64,000 nucleotides of DNA from Hyphomicrobium_A sp963782555 (GCA_963782555.1 CAWAKB010000003.1:372001-436000); one strand, 5' to 3'; positions 18,844-27,729 are shown, numbered from the stretch's first letter. The notes: generated from the letters alone by a model not told the origin. Numbers and translations are program-made.

Positions 18844-19344
18844 TTAGAGCTGAGCGGAACGGGCCTGGATAAGCGCCCCAGCGAGTGCATCGGAGAAATC
18901 GCGCCGCTCGTCGTCGGTCAGAAAGCGGCCGAAGGAGAACTCGCGCCCGTGCGAGCTAAGGCGCAAGTCTGTGCGTCCTTGCGGACCTTCGGCGACGAAC
19001 ACGCGCACCCAGTAAGGGTTGAAATCGAAGCATTCGCGCTTGCCGGAGGGATGAACGCGCGTGACAGTCAGCGTCTCCGGCGTAAGCTCGACTGTCTCGT
19101 AAAGGCGTCCAGAACGGTAGTTTAGCTTGAAGGCAATGTAGACCAGAGCCACGTCGAGGCCGAAGAATCCGAACACGGGCCAGGCGCCCATGGCGAGAAA
19201 TACCATGCCCGTCACGAAGCTCACGCTGCCGATCGCCAACATGAGCACCAGAAAGCCGCGCGGTCCAAGCGACCGATGCGGGTGCAGTATCGCGCGGAAG
19301 GCGCGTTCCTTTTGGGTTGGGGGGCCGTTTTCGTTCATGCGCAC
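18844..19344 (-). CDS. DUF2244 integral membrane protein
   Basis: 166 residues, two central helices (GFLVLMLAIGSVSFVTGMVFLAMG and WPVFGFFGLDVALVYIAFKL), then a cytoplasmic beta-rich tail with ETLTVTRVHPSGKRECFDFNPYWVRV, the DUF2244 signature. The family is conserved in alphaproteobacteria, commonly beside nth as here (divergent, about 25 bases between starts). Function unknown. Confidence 0.88.
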   Translation of the reverse strand: MRMNENGPPTQKERAFRAILHPHRSLGPRGFLVLMLAIGSVSFVTGMVFLAMGAWPVFGFFGLDVALVYIAFKLNYRSGRLYETVELTPETLTVTRVHPSGKRECFDFNPYWVRVFVAEGPQGRTDLRLSSHGREFSFGRFLTDDERRDFSDALAGALIQARSAQL

Positions 19345-19368
19345 AGCCTATCCGGTGAGACGCCCATT

Positions 19369-20100
19369 ATGAAGAGGCCCGATCAGGCCGGCGCAAGGCA
19401 TAAAGCCTCCGCGGGCAAACCGCCGCGCAAAAAGGTGAAACGTGCGGCTCCCAAGCGCGGTTCCCGTCTGAGCGAGGTGGCCATTGCCGAGATTTTTCGC
19501 CGCTTCTCGGCCGCCGATCCCGACCCCAAGAGCGAGCTGGAATACATCAACCCCTATACGCTCCTCGTCGCTGTCGTCCTCTCCGCACAGGCGACCGATG
19601 CCGGCGTCAACAAGGCGACCCGCTCGGTGTTCAAGGTGGCCAATACGCCCGAGAAGATGCTGCGTCTGGGCGAGGACAAGCTACGCGATGCCATCAAAAC
19701 CATCGGCCTCTACCGCAACAAGGCACGCAACGTGATCCTTCTCTCGCGCCAGCTGGTGGAGGAGCACAATGGCCAAGTTCCGCGCGAGCGCGAGGCTTTG
19801 GAGGCGCTGCCGGGCGTGGGGCGCAAGACGGCCAACGTCGTCTTGAACGTGGCATTCGGCCAGCCGACGATGGCCGTCGATACGCACGTCTTTCGCGTCG
19901 CCAATAGGACCGGGCTTTCCAATGGGAAGACGCCGATTGCCGTCGAGGAAGATCTGCTGCGCGTCATCCCCGCCCAGTATGCGCTCCACGCTCACCATTG
20001 GTTGATCCTGCACGGGCGATACGTTTGCAAAGCTCGCAAGCCGGATTGCCCGAGATGCCTCATCCGCGATCTGTGCCTCTACGGCGCCAAGACTCCTTGA
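19369..20100 (+). CDS. nth: Endonuclease III
   Basis: Base-excision DNA glycosylase/AP lyase for oxidised pyrimidines. The helix-hairpin-helix LPGVGRKTANVVLNVAFG and the catalytic aspartate in MAVDTHVFRVANR follow the catalytic lysine helix. The C-terminal 4Fe-4S cluster motif C-x6-C-x2-C-x5-C (CKARKPDCPRCLIRDLC) is complete. About 35 basic N-terminal residues (Lys/Arg/Pro-rich) precede the domain. ATG at 19369 was chosen; the frame is open further upstream. Confidence 0.96.
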   Translation: MKRPDQAGARHKASAGKPPRKKVKRAAPKRGSRLSEVAIAEIFRRFSAADPDPKSELEYINPYTLLVAVVLSAQATDAGVNKATRSVFKVANTPEKMLRLGEDKLRDAIKTIGLYRNKARNVILLSRQLVEEHNGQVPREREALEALPGVGRKTANVVLNVAFGQPTMAVDTHVFRVANRTGLSNGKTPIAVEEDLLRVIPAQYALHAHHWLILHGRYVCKARKPDCPRCLIRDLCLYGAKTP

Positions 20101-20293
20101 GCGTCGCTTGCCTGCGTCAATCGTGCGCAATGGTTGCCTCGAAAGCTCGATAGTTGTGTTTCGCGTTAACTCTGGGCGCATGCGAACGCGATGGCAGCTC
20201 CAGATTTTAGGCCGTGAACATTTGAAGTCAGCGCCTCAGGAGTTACGTGCGCGCATCGCTTTTGCTTGAAAGTCCAGAGAACCCCTTAAGGTG

Positions 20294-20309
20294 CGTCATA
20301 CGTATGACG
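20294..20309. promoter_or_regulatory. 16-bp palindrome, candidate operator
   Basis: CGTCATACGTATGACG is a perfect palindrome 61 bases upstream of the GGDEF/EAL start codon, in a 270-base non-coding gap. It is of the size and symmetry bound by a dimeric regulator. No regulator can be named. Confidence 0.4.
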
Positions 20310-20370
20310 TGTATCCTTTGGCGGATTGAAGCCGTGGCAATTTTCGGTCCGGGTTAGGGGCACCAAATCG

Positions 20371-22185
20371 ATGGGAGACGACAGCAATTCGACGGGCTCT
20401 GGCTATGGCCAGAGCACTGCGCCGGCGTCTGATCAGCTTACAGTCGAAATCGAACCGATTGACCTGTTGCTCGCCCAAAAAAAGAGGCTCGAGCAGCTCA
20501 ACTCATGGTTCGATATTGCGCTCAATAACATGGTGCGCGGCTTATCGATGTTCGACGCCAATCAGCGTCTCATCGTGTGCAACCAAAGCTACCGTCAGAT
20601 GTACGCGCTGCCCGAGGAGCTGACGCGTCCCGGCACGCCGCTTTCCGAGATTGTCCGCTACCATGTGCGCCGGGAAACCGGGCGGGACGGCGCCGAGGAA
20701 GTCGCCAAGCAGGCTAAGTGGCTCGTTCGACACATGGCCAAGCTGGCAAAAGGGTGCTCCTTTTCACACGTTCAAGACCTCAGGGACGGGCGCAAATTTC
20801 TCGTCACTTATCAGCCGCTAGCTGACGGTGGCTGGGTTGATATTCAGGAGGACATCACCGAGAAGCGCCGTGCCGAGGAGAGGATCGAGTGGCTTGCCCG
20901 GCACGATCCGCTGACCGGACTCGCCAACCGCTTTCACTTTCGCGAGAAGTTCGAGGCGGCGCTCATGGGTTTGGCCGATGGCTCGGCGCTGGCGCTGCAC
21001 TGGCTCGATCTCGATCAGTTCAAGCAGGTAAACGATACGCTGGGTCACCCCGTCGGCGACGCGCTTCTGAAGGCCGTCGCCGAGCGCCTGCAATCGAGCG
21101 TGCGCCGAACCGACTTTCTGGCACGGTTGGGAGGTGATGAGTTCGCCATCATACAATGCGCCGCGCGGCACGCTGATCAATGCGAGCGCTTGGCCAAGCG
21201 GGTTCTGCACGACGTCTGCAGGCCCTACCACGTCCTTGGAAATGCGATCTCGATCAGCGCCAGCATCGGCATCGTGCGAGCGCCCGAGCAGGGCAAGACA
21301 GCTGATGAGCTCTTGAAGAACGCCGATATAGCCCTTTACGACGTCAAGCAGGCGGGACGCCGAGGCTTTGCGCTGTTTCGCTCCGGCGGACGATTAGAGT
21401 TCGATGCCTACCGCCGTCTCGACAGCGAGATCCACACAGCACTCGATGAGAACCAATTCGAGCTGCACTATCAACCCGTCCTCAATCTGCAATCACGGCA
21501 TGTGACAAGCTGCGAGGCGTTGCTGCGCTGGCGCCATCCGCGCGACGGCTTGCTCGCGCCTGCGCATTTCCTCCCGGCCGCGGAGCGCAGCGGCCTTATC
21601 CTCGATATCGGGCGCTGGGTGCTGGATCAGGCGTGCCAAGATGCCAAACGCTGGAACGACGCCGTCAAGGTGACGGTCAATCTCTCCCCGCTCCAGCTCG
21701 AGGCTGGAGACCTCCCCGCCATCGTGCGCAAGGTATTGTCAGATGCCAAGCTGAAGCCGTCCCGATTGCGGTTGGAGGTTGGTGAGTTGCTGCTAGAGCG
21801 CAGCGACAGCGTGCGGCGCAGAACGCTGAGGGATCTGCGCAAAATCGGCATCGGCCTCACGCTGGATGATTTCGGAAAGGCAAGCGGGGCCTTGGGTAAC
21901 CTTCAGGCCTATCCTTTCGACGAGATCAAGATCGACCGGGTGCTGGTCAAGAATGTGCTTACTCGTGCCGACAGTGCGGCGATCGTGAAGGCCGTGATCA
22001 ATCTGGCGCGGTCGCTCGGCATCCGCAGTGTCGCGGAGGGCGTGGAAACGCGCGACGAGCTCGACATGATGGCGCGGGTGGGTTGCAACAAGGTGCAGGG
22101 CTTCTACATCAGCCGGCCGGTGCCTGTCTGCGAGCTGGGCGCGGTGCTAACGGAGTGCCCGCTCAAGCTGCGCGTGGCGGCCTGA
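20371..22185 (+). CDS. PAS-GGDEF-EAL cyclic-di-GMP signalling protein
   Basis: 604 residues. A PAS-like sensor is at about 45-170 (RLEQLNSWFDIALNNMVRGLSMFD, where the remembered family is PAS_7), a GGDEF domain with intact GGDEF at 254-258, then an EAL domain with intact EALLRWRHP at 382-390, LDDFG, and KIDRVLV. Both synthase and phosphodiesterase motifs look competent, so the net activity cannot be predicted. No membrane helix, so a cytosolic sensor. A TTG at 20326 gives a longer frame, but ATG 20371 after AGGGGC is preferred. Confidence 0.92.
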   Translation: MGDDSNSTGSGYGQSTAPASDQLTVEIEPIDLLLAQKKRLEQLNSWFDIALNNMVRGLSMFDANQRLIVCNQSYRQMYALPEELTRPGTPLSEIVRYHVRRETGRDGAEEVAKQAKWLVRHMAKLAKGCSFSHVQDLRDGRKFLVTYQPLADGGWVDIQEDITEKRRAEERIEWLARHDPLTGLANRFHFREKFEAALMGLADGSALALHWLDLDQFKQVNDTLGHPVGDALLKAVAERLQSSVRRTDFLARLGGDEFAIIQCAARHADQCERLAKRVLHDVCRPYHVLGNAISISASIGIVRAPEQGKTADELLKNADIALYDVKQAGRRGFALFRSGGRLEFDAYRRLDSEIHTALDENQFELHYQPVLNLQSRHVTSCEALLRWRHPRDGLLAPAHFLPAAERSGLILDIGRWVLDQACQDAKRWNDAVKVTVNLSPLQLEAGDLPAIVRKVLSDAKLKPSRLRLEVGELLLERSDSVRRRTLRDLRKIGIGLTLDDFGKASGALGNLQAYPFDEIKIDRVLVKNVLTRADSAAIVKAVINLARSLGIRSVAEGVETRDELDMMARVGCNKVQGFYISRPVPVCELGAVLTECPLKLRVAA

Positions 22186-22195
22186 TACCCACACC

Positions 22196-22972
22196 TCAGT
22201 CCGGAGGACGCACAGCAACTCCCGCCGACGCCATATGCGCCTTCGCCTCGGCGATCGAATGCGTGCCGAAGTGGAAGATGGAGGCGGCGAGCACGGCGCT
22301 GGCGTGCCCTTGCGTGATCCCTTCGACCAGATGATCGAGCGTGCCGACGCCGCCAGATGCGATGACGGGCACGCTGACCGCGTCGGCGATGGCACGCGTC
22401 AGCTCCAGATCGAATCCGGCCTTGGTGCCGTCGCGGTCCATGGAGGTCAGCAGGATCTCGCCGGCGCCGAGCGCCACGACCTCCCTTGCGTATTGGACCG
22501 CATCGATGCCCGTCGGGGTGCGCCCACCGTGGGTGAAGATCTCCCAGCGGCTGGGCTCGCCCGGCTTCGACACACGTTTAGCGTCGATGGCGACGACGAT
22601 GCATTGGGCGCCGAACTTCTCGGCCGCCTCCTTGACGAACTGCCGGTTCTTCACCGCTGCGGTGTTGATCGACACCTTGTCGGCGCCGGCGTTCAACAGC
22701 CGGCCGATGTCCTCAATCGTGCGCACGCCGCCGCCGACGGTCAGCGGCATGAAGCAGCGCTCGGCGGTTGCTTCGACGATGTGCAGGATGGTGTCGCGGT
22801 CCTCGTGGCTCGCGGTGATGTCGAGGAAGCACAGCTCGTCGGCGCCTGCTGCGTCGTAGGCGGCAGCCGCCTCCACCGGGTCGCCGGCATCGATGAGATC
22901 GACGAAGTTGACTCCCTTGACGACGCGGCCGTCCTTCACGTCGAGACAGGGGATGATGCGGATCTTGAGCAT
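22196..22972 (-). CDS. hisF: Imidazole glycerol phosphate synthase cyclase subunit
   Basis: TIM-barrel subunit that uses ammonia from HisH to form imidazole glycerol phosphate and AICAR. MLKIRIIPCLDVKDGRVVKGVNFVDL at the N-terminus holds the catalytic Asp11. VIASGGVGTLDHLVEG is the C-terminal phosphate site, and VAIDAKRV carries the second catalytic Asp. 258 residues. It is 14 bases downstream of hisA. Confidence 0.98.
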   Translation of the reverse strand: MLKIRIIPCLDVKDGRVVKGVNFVDLIDAGDPVEAAAAYDAAGADELCFLDITASHEDRDTILHIVEATAERCFMPLTVGGGVRTIEDIGRLLNAGADKVSINTAAVKNRQFVKEAAEKFGAQCIVVAIDAKRVSKPGEPSRWEIFTHGGRTPTGIDAVQYAREVVALGAGEILLTSMDRDGTKAGFDLELTRAIADAVSVPVIASGGVGTLDHLVEGITQGHASAVLAASIFHFGTHSIAEAKAHMASAGVAVRPPD

Positions 22973-22986
22973 GGGATCGTTTCGTC

Positions 22987-23715
22987 TCAGGCGGCGGCGA
23001 TGAGGGCGAGCGCCTCAGCTGCATCGACGCGGCCGTCGTACAGTGCGCGGCCCGCGATCGCACCTTCAAGCATAGCATACTCAGGTTTGAGCAGCGCCTT
23101 GATGTCCTCGATGGAGGCAAGCCCGCCCGAGGCGATGACGGGGATCTTGGTTGCGCGCGCGAGCCTGGCAGTGGCGGGCAGGTTGAGGCCCTTGAGGATC
23201 CCGTCGCGCTCGATGTCGGTATAGATGATGGCTGAAACCCCGACGTCCTCGAAACGCTGCGCCAATCCCATCGCCGAAAGCTCCGACGTCTCTGCCCAGC
23301 CTTCGACCGCGACCTTGCCGCCCTTGGCGTCGATGCCGACTGCGATGCGCCCGGGATAGTTCCGGCACGCGCGGATCACGATGTCCGGGTTGCGCACCGC
23401 AGCCGTGCCGAGGATGACGCGCGCGATCCCCTTTGAGAGCCACATCTCGATGGTCTCGAAATCACGGATGCCGCCGCCGAGCTGAACGGGGATGGTGACG
23501 GCGCCGAGGATCGCCTCCACCGCGTCGCCGTTGACGGGCTCGCCGGCGAAGGCGCCGTTCAAGTCGACGATGTGAAGGTACTTAAAGCCCTGAGCCTCGA
23601 ACGCGTGCGCTTGCGCGGCCGGGTCGTCGTTGAATACGGTCGCCTCGTGCATATCGCCGAGCTTCAGGCGCACGCACTGGCCGTCTTTGAGGTCGATGGC
23701 GGGAAAGAGGATCAA
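22987..23715 (-). CDS. hisA: ProFAR isomerase
   Basis: 1-(5-phosphoribosyl)-5-[(5-phosphoribosylamino)methylideneamino]imidazole-4-carboxamide isomerase of histidine synthesis. (beta/alpha)8 barrel beginning ILFPAIDLKDGQCVRL, with catalytic Asp8, VQLGGGIRDFETI and IIYTDIERDGILKGLN. The family start corresponds to a TTG codon at 23715 preceded by AGAGAG; the longer frame to 23766 adds residues foreign to the family. 242 residues. Confidence 0.96.
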   Translation of the reverse strand: MILFPAIDLKDGQCVRLKLGDMHEATVFNDDPAAQAHAFEAQGFKYLHIVDLNGAFAGEPVNGDAVEAILGAVTIPVQLGGGIRDFETIEMWLSKGIARVILGTAAVRNPDIVIRACRNYPGRIAVGIDAKGGKVAVEGWAETSELSAMGLAQRFEDVGVSAIIYTDIERDGILKGLNLPATARLARATKIPVIASGGLASIEDIKALLKPEYAMLEGAIAGRALYDGRVDAAEALALIAAA

Positions 23716-23854
23716 GGCAACTCTCTGAGGTTGCGGCCACGGCTTGTTGGCGCGTGGTGTCCGCAACCATGGCCATCAGATCGCTTTCATTGCTGCCGAT
23801 AGAGAAGTCTCGGCCCGCGAAGTCAAGGGCCGCCAATGCAGCGTCGCTATCGTC

Positions 23855-24163
23855 ATGGCCCTAGCGTTCCTAAAATCTCCGCCGCCTGCGCCCGAGCGCC
23901 GCCCGCTGACCGAGGCGGACGCCGTCGATATATGGATCGCGCGCTGGCTGCGCATCCGCCGCCGCGACCTCGTGCGCCGCTACACCTGCGACCCGCGCCG
24001 GCTCTACGAGATCTGGGAAGGCACCCGTTTCTCCGGCGCCCGCGACAAGGCCCTGGAGCTCTTTCAGGCGCGCTACCCGAACCTCATCGACCGCGTGGAT
24101 TTTGGCCCGCATCGGCGCGTCGCGCGCAGTCCCCACCCGGATCAGCTGGCCCTGTTCGAGTAG
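23855..24163 (+). CDS. Conserved hypothetical protein
   Basis: 102 residues, basic, helical, divergent from hisA. The core DIWIARWLRIRRRDLVRRYTCDPRRLYEIWEG followed by FSGARDKALELFQARYPNLIDRVDFGPHRR looks like a small nucleic-acid-binding domain, with an HTH-like step RRYTCDPRRLYEIWEG. I recall similar hypothetical proteins in alphaproteobacteria but no function. The start is uncertain, as an open frame continues to 23744. Confidence 0.65.
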   Translation: MALAFLKSPPPAPERRPLTEADAVDIWIARWLRIRRRDLVRRYTCDPRRLYEIWEGTRFSGARDKALELFQARYPNLIDRVDFGPHRRVARSPHPDQLALFE

Positions 24164-24378
24164 CCGGCACTGGCCATTTGGCAGCGAGATTTGGGCCACA
24201 TTGTTGCCTTAATCCATAAGAACGAGCTGGAACAGGAAAAGAACAAATGCTGGACAAGCCCGATGATTCGTGGCATGTTCTCATTACGTTCCAGCGCCCC
24301 AAATGAAGCGCAATCGGGAGTAAGTCTCAGCGTCTCTCCCCGAGACACCTGAAGCCAGCAAGCTAGAGAGACATTGCC

Positions 24379-24741
24379 ATGCGCACGCTCATCATCTCCT
24401 ACGACCTCGCCAATCCCCACCACAACAAGCACGTGCTGGCGCAACAGATCATGGCGCTGGGCGAGGCTTGGGCGCGCCCGCTGGAGCAGACTTGGTACGT
24501 TCGGACGGACACCCGCGAAGAGACCGTCGAGGGCAAGCTGTCGGGCCTGCTCGAAGCCGACGATGGGCTCCTGATCCAGGCCGTCGAGGACGATGCGGTG
24601 CTGACCAACACGGCCTTGCGTTGGTTCCGTCGGCGCCGGCCTGCAATCGACATTGTCGAGGGCTCCAACGTGATCGCGTTCCCGGCACCCGCCGCGCTGC
24701 CCGACGAGCAGCCCGAACTGCCGCTCGCGGCCGCATGCTGA
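24379..24741 (+). CDS. SinR-family protein with Cas2-like ferredoxin fold
   Basis: 120 residues. The N-terminus MRTLIISYDLANPHHNKHVL is a beta-alpha start as in Cas2/VapD nucleases (hydrophobic strand ending in YD). WYVRTDTREETVEGKLSGLL and GLLIQAVEDDAVLTN follow as strand-helix-strand. The last ~30 residues are a Pro/Ala tail. In databases as I recall it is labelled SinR family. No CRISPR array or cas1 is in the window. Ribosome site AGAGAG; followed by a good terminator. Confidence 0.75.
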   Translation: MRTLIISYDLANPHHNKHVLAQQIMALGEAWARPLEQTWYVRTDTREETVEGKLSGLLEADDGLLIQAVEDDAVLTNTALRWFRRRRPAIDIVEGSNVIAFPAPAALPDEQPELPLAAAC

Positions 24742-24802
24742 GTGTCATGCGACTGAGGTAAGGCGTCTTACTCGTTTACCTCTCTCAAAGTCTCAGCCCC
24801 TG

Positions 24803-24842
24803 GCCCCCTCGTCTTCCCGGCGAGGGGGCTTTGTCTTTGTTC
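24803..24842 (+). terminator. Rho-independent terminator after the SinR-like gene
   Basis: GCCCCCTCG / CGAGGGGGC perfect 9-bp stem (24803-24811 and 24821-24829) followed by TTTGTCTTTGTT. It also separates the convergent hisH gene. Confidence 0.8.
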
Positions 24843-24859
24843 GAGATTTCGTCTCTCGA

Positions 24860-25513
24860 CTAGGGCCGCCACTTGAGGAAGTTGGCGATCAGCTTCAGGC
24901 CGAGGGTCTGGCTCTTCTCCGGGTGGAACTGGGTGCCGGCCATGTTGTCCTTGGCCACCATCGCCGTGACCGGGCCGCCGTAGTCGGTCTCTGCAACAAT
25001 GGCCGACCTCTGCTCCGGCACCAGCTGGTAGGAGTGCACGAAGTAGGCGTGCAGGCCGTCCGGCCCGGTCTTGACGCCCTCGAGCAGCGCGTGCGCGTTG
25101 ACGAGGTGCAGCGTGTTCCAGCCCATGTGCGGGATCTTGATGTTGGGGTCGTTGGGCTCGATGGCGCGAACTTCGCCTGCGATCCAATTGAGCCCCTCGG
25201 TCACCTCGAACTCCAGCCCGCGCGTCGCCATCAGCTGCATGCCGACGCAGATGCCGAGAAAGGGCCGGCCTTCGCTGCTTACTGCCGTTTCGATCGCGTC
25301 GCGCATGCCGGCAACCGCCTCGAGCCCGCGCTTGCAGTCGGCGAAGGCGCCGACGCCCGGCAGCACGATGCGGTCGGCGGCAGCTACGAGCTTTGGATCG
25401 GCGGTGACGAGGATCGTCGCGTCGGCGTCGCTCTCGCGCGCTGCCCGCTCGAAGGCCTTGGCCGCAGAGTGGAGGTTGCCCGAGCCGTAATCGATGATAG
25501 CGACGCGCTGCAT
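24860..25513 (-). CDS. hisH: Imidazole glycerol phosphate synthase glutaminase subunit
   Basis: Class I glutamine amidotransferase giving ammonia to HisF. The catalytic Cys89 is in GICVGMQLM, and the His-Glu pair in GTQFHPEKSQ near the C-terminus. PGVGAFADCKRGL is the family oxyanion region. 217 residues, from ATG 25513. A SinR-like gene and a hypothetical gene on the opposite strand separate it from hisAF. Confidence 0.97.
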   Translation of the reverse strand: MQRVAIIDYGSGNLHSAAKAFERAARESDADATILVTADPKLVAAADRIVLPGVGAFADCKRGLEAVAGMRDAIETAVSSEGRPFLGICVGMQLMATRGLEFEVTEGLNWIAGEVRAIEPNDPNIKIPHMGWNTLHLVNAHALLEGVKTGPDGLHAYFVHSYQLVPEQRSAIVAETDYGGPVTAMVAKDNMAGTQFHPEKSQTLGLKLIANFLKWRP

Positions 25514-25520
25514 TGCGGCT

Positions 25521-26027
25521 TCAGGCCTTCGCGCCGAGGTGCCGCCGCCCGCGATCCAAAGCGTCTTTTGCGTTCTGCCATGCGGTTGCCGTCCACGTCG
25601 CAACGGCGTTCTGCGGTGGCGCTCCTGAGCCGGGCGGGGGCTCGGCCGGCTGCCACGTCTCGAAGAAGCGGCACTCGGCATTGTCCTGGTTGCGCCCCGT
25701 CACGGTGCCGATGGCACGCCAGCCGCGCCGCTCCAGCGCGGCGGCCTGGATCGTGCCGGCCTCAAAGCCGATCACGATCTGCACAATGAGCAGCAGCATA
25801 CCGTTGAGCTCGGCGAAGACGCCCATCGCCTCGATGCCCCATGCGAGCACGGATGCGGCGCCCAGGAAGACCAAGAGCTCCAGCCACAAGCCCTTCACCA
25901 GAAACCAGACGGCCGGAAAGATCGCAGCAAGCCACGAGAACCGGTCTTTGACGAAGACGAGCTCGACGGCGCGATCGATGCGGTCGCGTGCAACATTCGG
26001 AGGCTCGTAGACAGTGAAGACGACCAA
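25521..26027 (-). CDS. DUF2628 membrane protein
   Basis: 168 residues. Begins MVVFTVYEPP, then VFVKDRFSWLAAIFPAVWFLVKGLWLELLVFLGAASVLAWG and a second hydrophobic region, matching DUF2628 (two to three helices). CRFFETWQPAEPPPG and a soluble tail follow. In Hyphomicrobiales this family is a usual passenger between hisB and hisH, as here. Function unknown. Confidence 0.85.
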   Translation of the reverse strand: MVVFTVYEPPNVARDRIDRAVELVFVKDRFSWLAAIFPAVWFLVKGLWLELLVFLGAASVLAWGIEAMGVFAELNGMLLLIVQIVIGFEAGTIQAAALERRGWRAIGTVTGRNQDNAECRFFETWQPAEPPPGSGAPPQNAVATWTATAWQNAKDALDRGRRHLGAKA

Positions 26028-26062
26028 AGAGGCCTCAACTTAAGATACGATTGGCGACCGGG

Positions 26063-26677
26063 TCATCCGGCAAGCGTGCCCTTCGTCGAGGGCACGCGCC
26101 CGGCCTGGCGCGGATCGGCCTCGACCGCGCGGCGCAGCGCCCGCGCGAGCCCCTTATAGCAGGTCTCGGCGATGTGGTGGTTGTTCTCGCCGTAAAGGTT
26201 CTCGACGTGCAGCGTGATGCCGGCGTTCTGGGCGAAGGCCTGGAACCACTCGCGGAACAGCTCGGTGTCCATCTCCCCCACCTTGGGCTTGGTGAACTCG
26301 ACCTTCCAGACCAGATAGGGGCGCCCCGAGACGTCGATGGCGACCCGCGTCAAGGTGTCGTCCATGGGCAGGTGCACGTCGGCATAGCGGGCAATGCCCT
26401 TCTTGTCGCCGAGCGCCTTGGCCACCGCCTGGCCCAGCACAATGCCGGAGTCCTCCGCCGTATGGTGAAAATCGATGTGGAGGTCGCCTTTCGCCTTGAG
26501 CGTGATGTCCATCATTGAATGGCGGGCGAGCTGCTCCAACATGTGGTCGAGGAAGCCGATCCCGGTCGTAACGTCGAACTGACCGGAGCCGTCGAGGTCG
26601 ACGGTTGCCGAAATCTCGGTCTCCTTGGTCTTGCGCTGAATGGTGGCTTGCCGCTTCAAGGGAGCCCTCGTGGCCAT
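26063..26677 (-). CDS. hisB: Imidazoleglycerol-phosphate dehydratase
   Basis: Manganese-dependent dehydratase of histidine synthesis. Metal-binding motifs GIGFLDHMLEQLARHSMMD, DLHIDFHHTAEDSGIVLG and ENLYGENNHHIAETCYKGLARALR are all intact. 204 residues; monofunctional, without the phosphatase half of the E. coli protein. It is the first gene of a leftward set hisB-DUF2628-hisH, divergent from hslV. Confidence 0.97.
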   Translation of the reverse strand: MATRAPLKRQATIQRKTKETEISATVDLDGSGQFDVTTGIGFLDHMLEQLARHSMMDITLKAKGDLHIDFHHTAEDSGIVLGQAVAKALGDKKGIARYADVHLPMDDTLTRVAIDVSGRPYLVWKVEFTKPKVGEMDTELFREWFQAFAQNAGITLHVENLYGENNHHIAETCYKGLARALRRAVEADPRQAGRVPSTKGTLAG

Positions 26678-26782
26678 AGTTGCGTCACCGGAACCGAGCG
26701 TTTATCAGCTGGAGCCCTGCCGTTAAAGCGCCGCCCTCATTCCCGACCGACTGCCGCGCCACGCAACTAGGGTGCAAATGCA

Positions 26783-27367
26783 ATGCAAACCCGTGACCCT
26801 AATTGGGGCTCCTCTTCGTCCGAAACCCAATCCTGGCATGCAACGACCATACTGACCATTCGTAAAGATGGTCATGTTGTCATTGCCGGCGACGGCCAGG
26901 TCAGCCTCGGCGCAACCATCATCAAGGCCAATGCCCGCAAGGTTCGCAGGATCGGCAAGGGCGATGTCATCGGCGGCTTTGCGGGTGCGACGGCCGACGC
27001 CTTCACTCTATTCGAGCGGCTCGAGACTAAGCTCGAGCAGTACCCGGTGCAGCTGATGAGGGCCTGCGTGGAGCTTGCCAAGGACTGGCGTACGGACCGC
27101 TATCTGCGTCGGCTGGAAGCCATGATGATCGTGGCCGACCGCGAGACCACGCTCGTTCTGACCGGCACCGGCGACGTGCTCGAGCCCGAGCGGCATGTCA
27201 TGGGCATCGGCTCAGGCGGCAACTTTGCGCTTGCCGCAGCGCGTGCGCTGCTCGACCAGCCGCTCGACGCCGAAGAGATCGCGAAGAAGGCCATGGCGAT
27301 CGCAGCCGACATCTGCGTCTACACCAACACCAATATCGTGATCGAAAGCCTGCCGTCGGACCGCTGA
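26783..27367 (+). CDS. hslV: ATP-dependent protease subunit HslV (ClpQ)
   Basis: Threonine peptidase forming the HslUV protease. The mature N-terminus TTILTIRKDGHVVIAGDGQVSLG starts at Thr21, so a 20-residue Ser-rich propeptide is removed. The catalytic lysine is in NARKVRRI, and GSGGNFALAAARAL is conserved. An SMR transporter gene lies between it and hslU. Confidence 0.97.
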   Translation: MQTRDPNWGSSSSETQSWHATTILTIRKDGHVVIAGDGQVSLGATIIKANARKVRRIGKGDVIGGFAGATADAFTLFERLETKLEQYPVQLMRACVELAKDWRTDRYLRRLEAMMIVADRETTLVLTGTGDVLEPERHVMGIGSGGNFALAAARALLDQPLDAEEIAKKAMAIAADICVYTNTNIVIESLPSDR

Positions 27368-27394
27368 GCGGTCGATCCCAACCGGAGCAAATGT

Positions 27395-27715
27395 ATGGCG
27401 TGGATCTATCTCTTTACGGCGGGGGCGCTGGAAGTCGTGGCCACCACGGTCTTCCGCTACACGGACGGCTTGAGCCGCATCGCTCCCACCGTGACGTTCT
27501 TCGCCATCGGCATCGCGTCGTTCTACTTCCTCAATCGCTCGCTCTCCGGCATACCGCTCGGCACCGCCTACGCGGTCTGGACCGGGATCGGTGCGGCGGG
27601 CACGGCGGTGCTCGGCATCCTCGCCTACGGTGAGGCGGCGACGTTTCTCCGCGTGCTGCTGCTGGCGGGGCTCATCGCCTGCATCGCCGGGCTCAAGTTC
27701 GTCGCCCAGCACTAG
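27395..27715 (+). CDS. SMR-family small multidrug/guanidinium exporter (SugE/Gdx-like)
   Basis: 106 residues, four helices, with the membrane-embedded Glu13 in ALEVVATTVFRYT. FRYTDGLSRIAPTV and GIPLGTAYAVWTGIGAAGTAVLG resemble the SugE/Gdx branch, though the Trp after EVV in Gdx is absent. SMR proteins act as dual-topology homodimers exporting small cations. It sits between hslV and hslU with 27- and 14-base gaps, thus likely co-transcribed with them. Confidence 0.85.
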   Translation: MAWIYLFTAGALEVVATTVFRYTDGLSRIAPTVTFFAIGIASFYFLNRSLSGIPLGTAYAVWTGIGAAGTAVLGILAYGEAATFLRVLLLAGLIACIAGLKFVAQH

Positions 27716-27729
27716 GGACAAATCCAGTA

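Noticed and set aside
24379..24741. CRISPR locus suggested by the Cas2-like protein
   Set aside because: No array of regularly spaced repeats and no cas1 or effector genes nearby.
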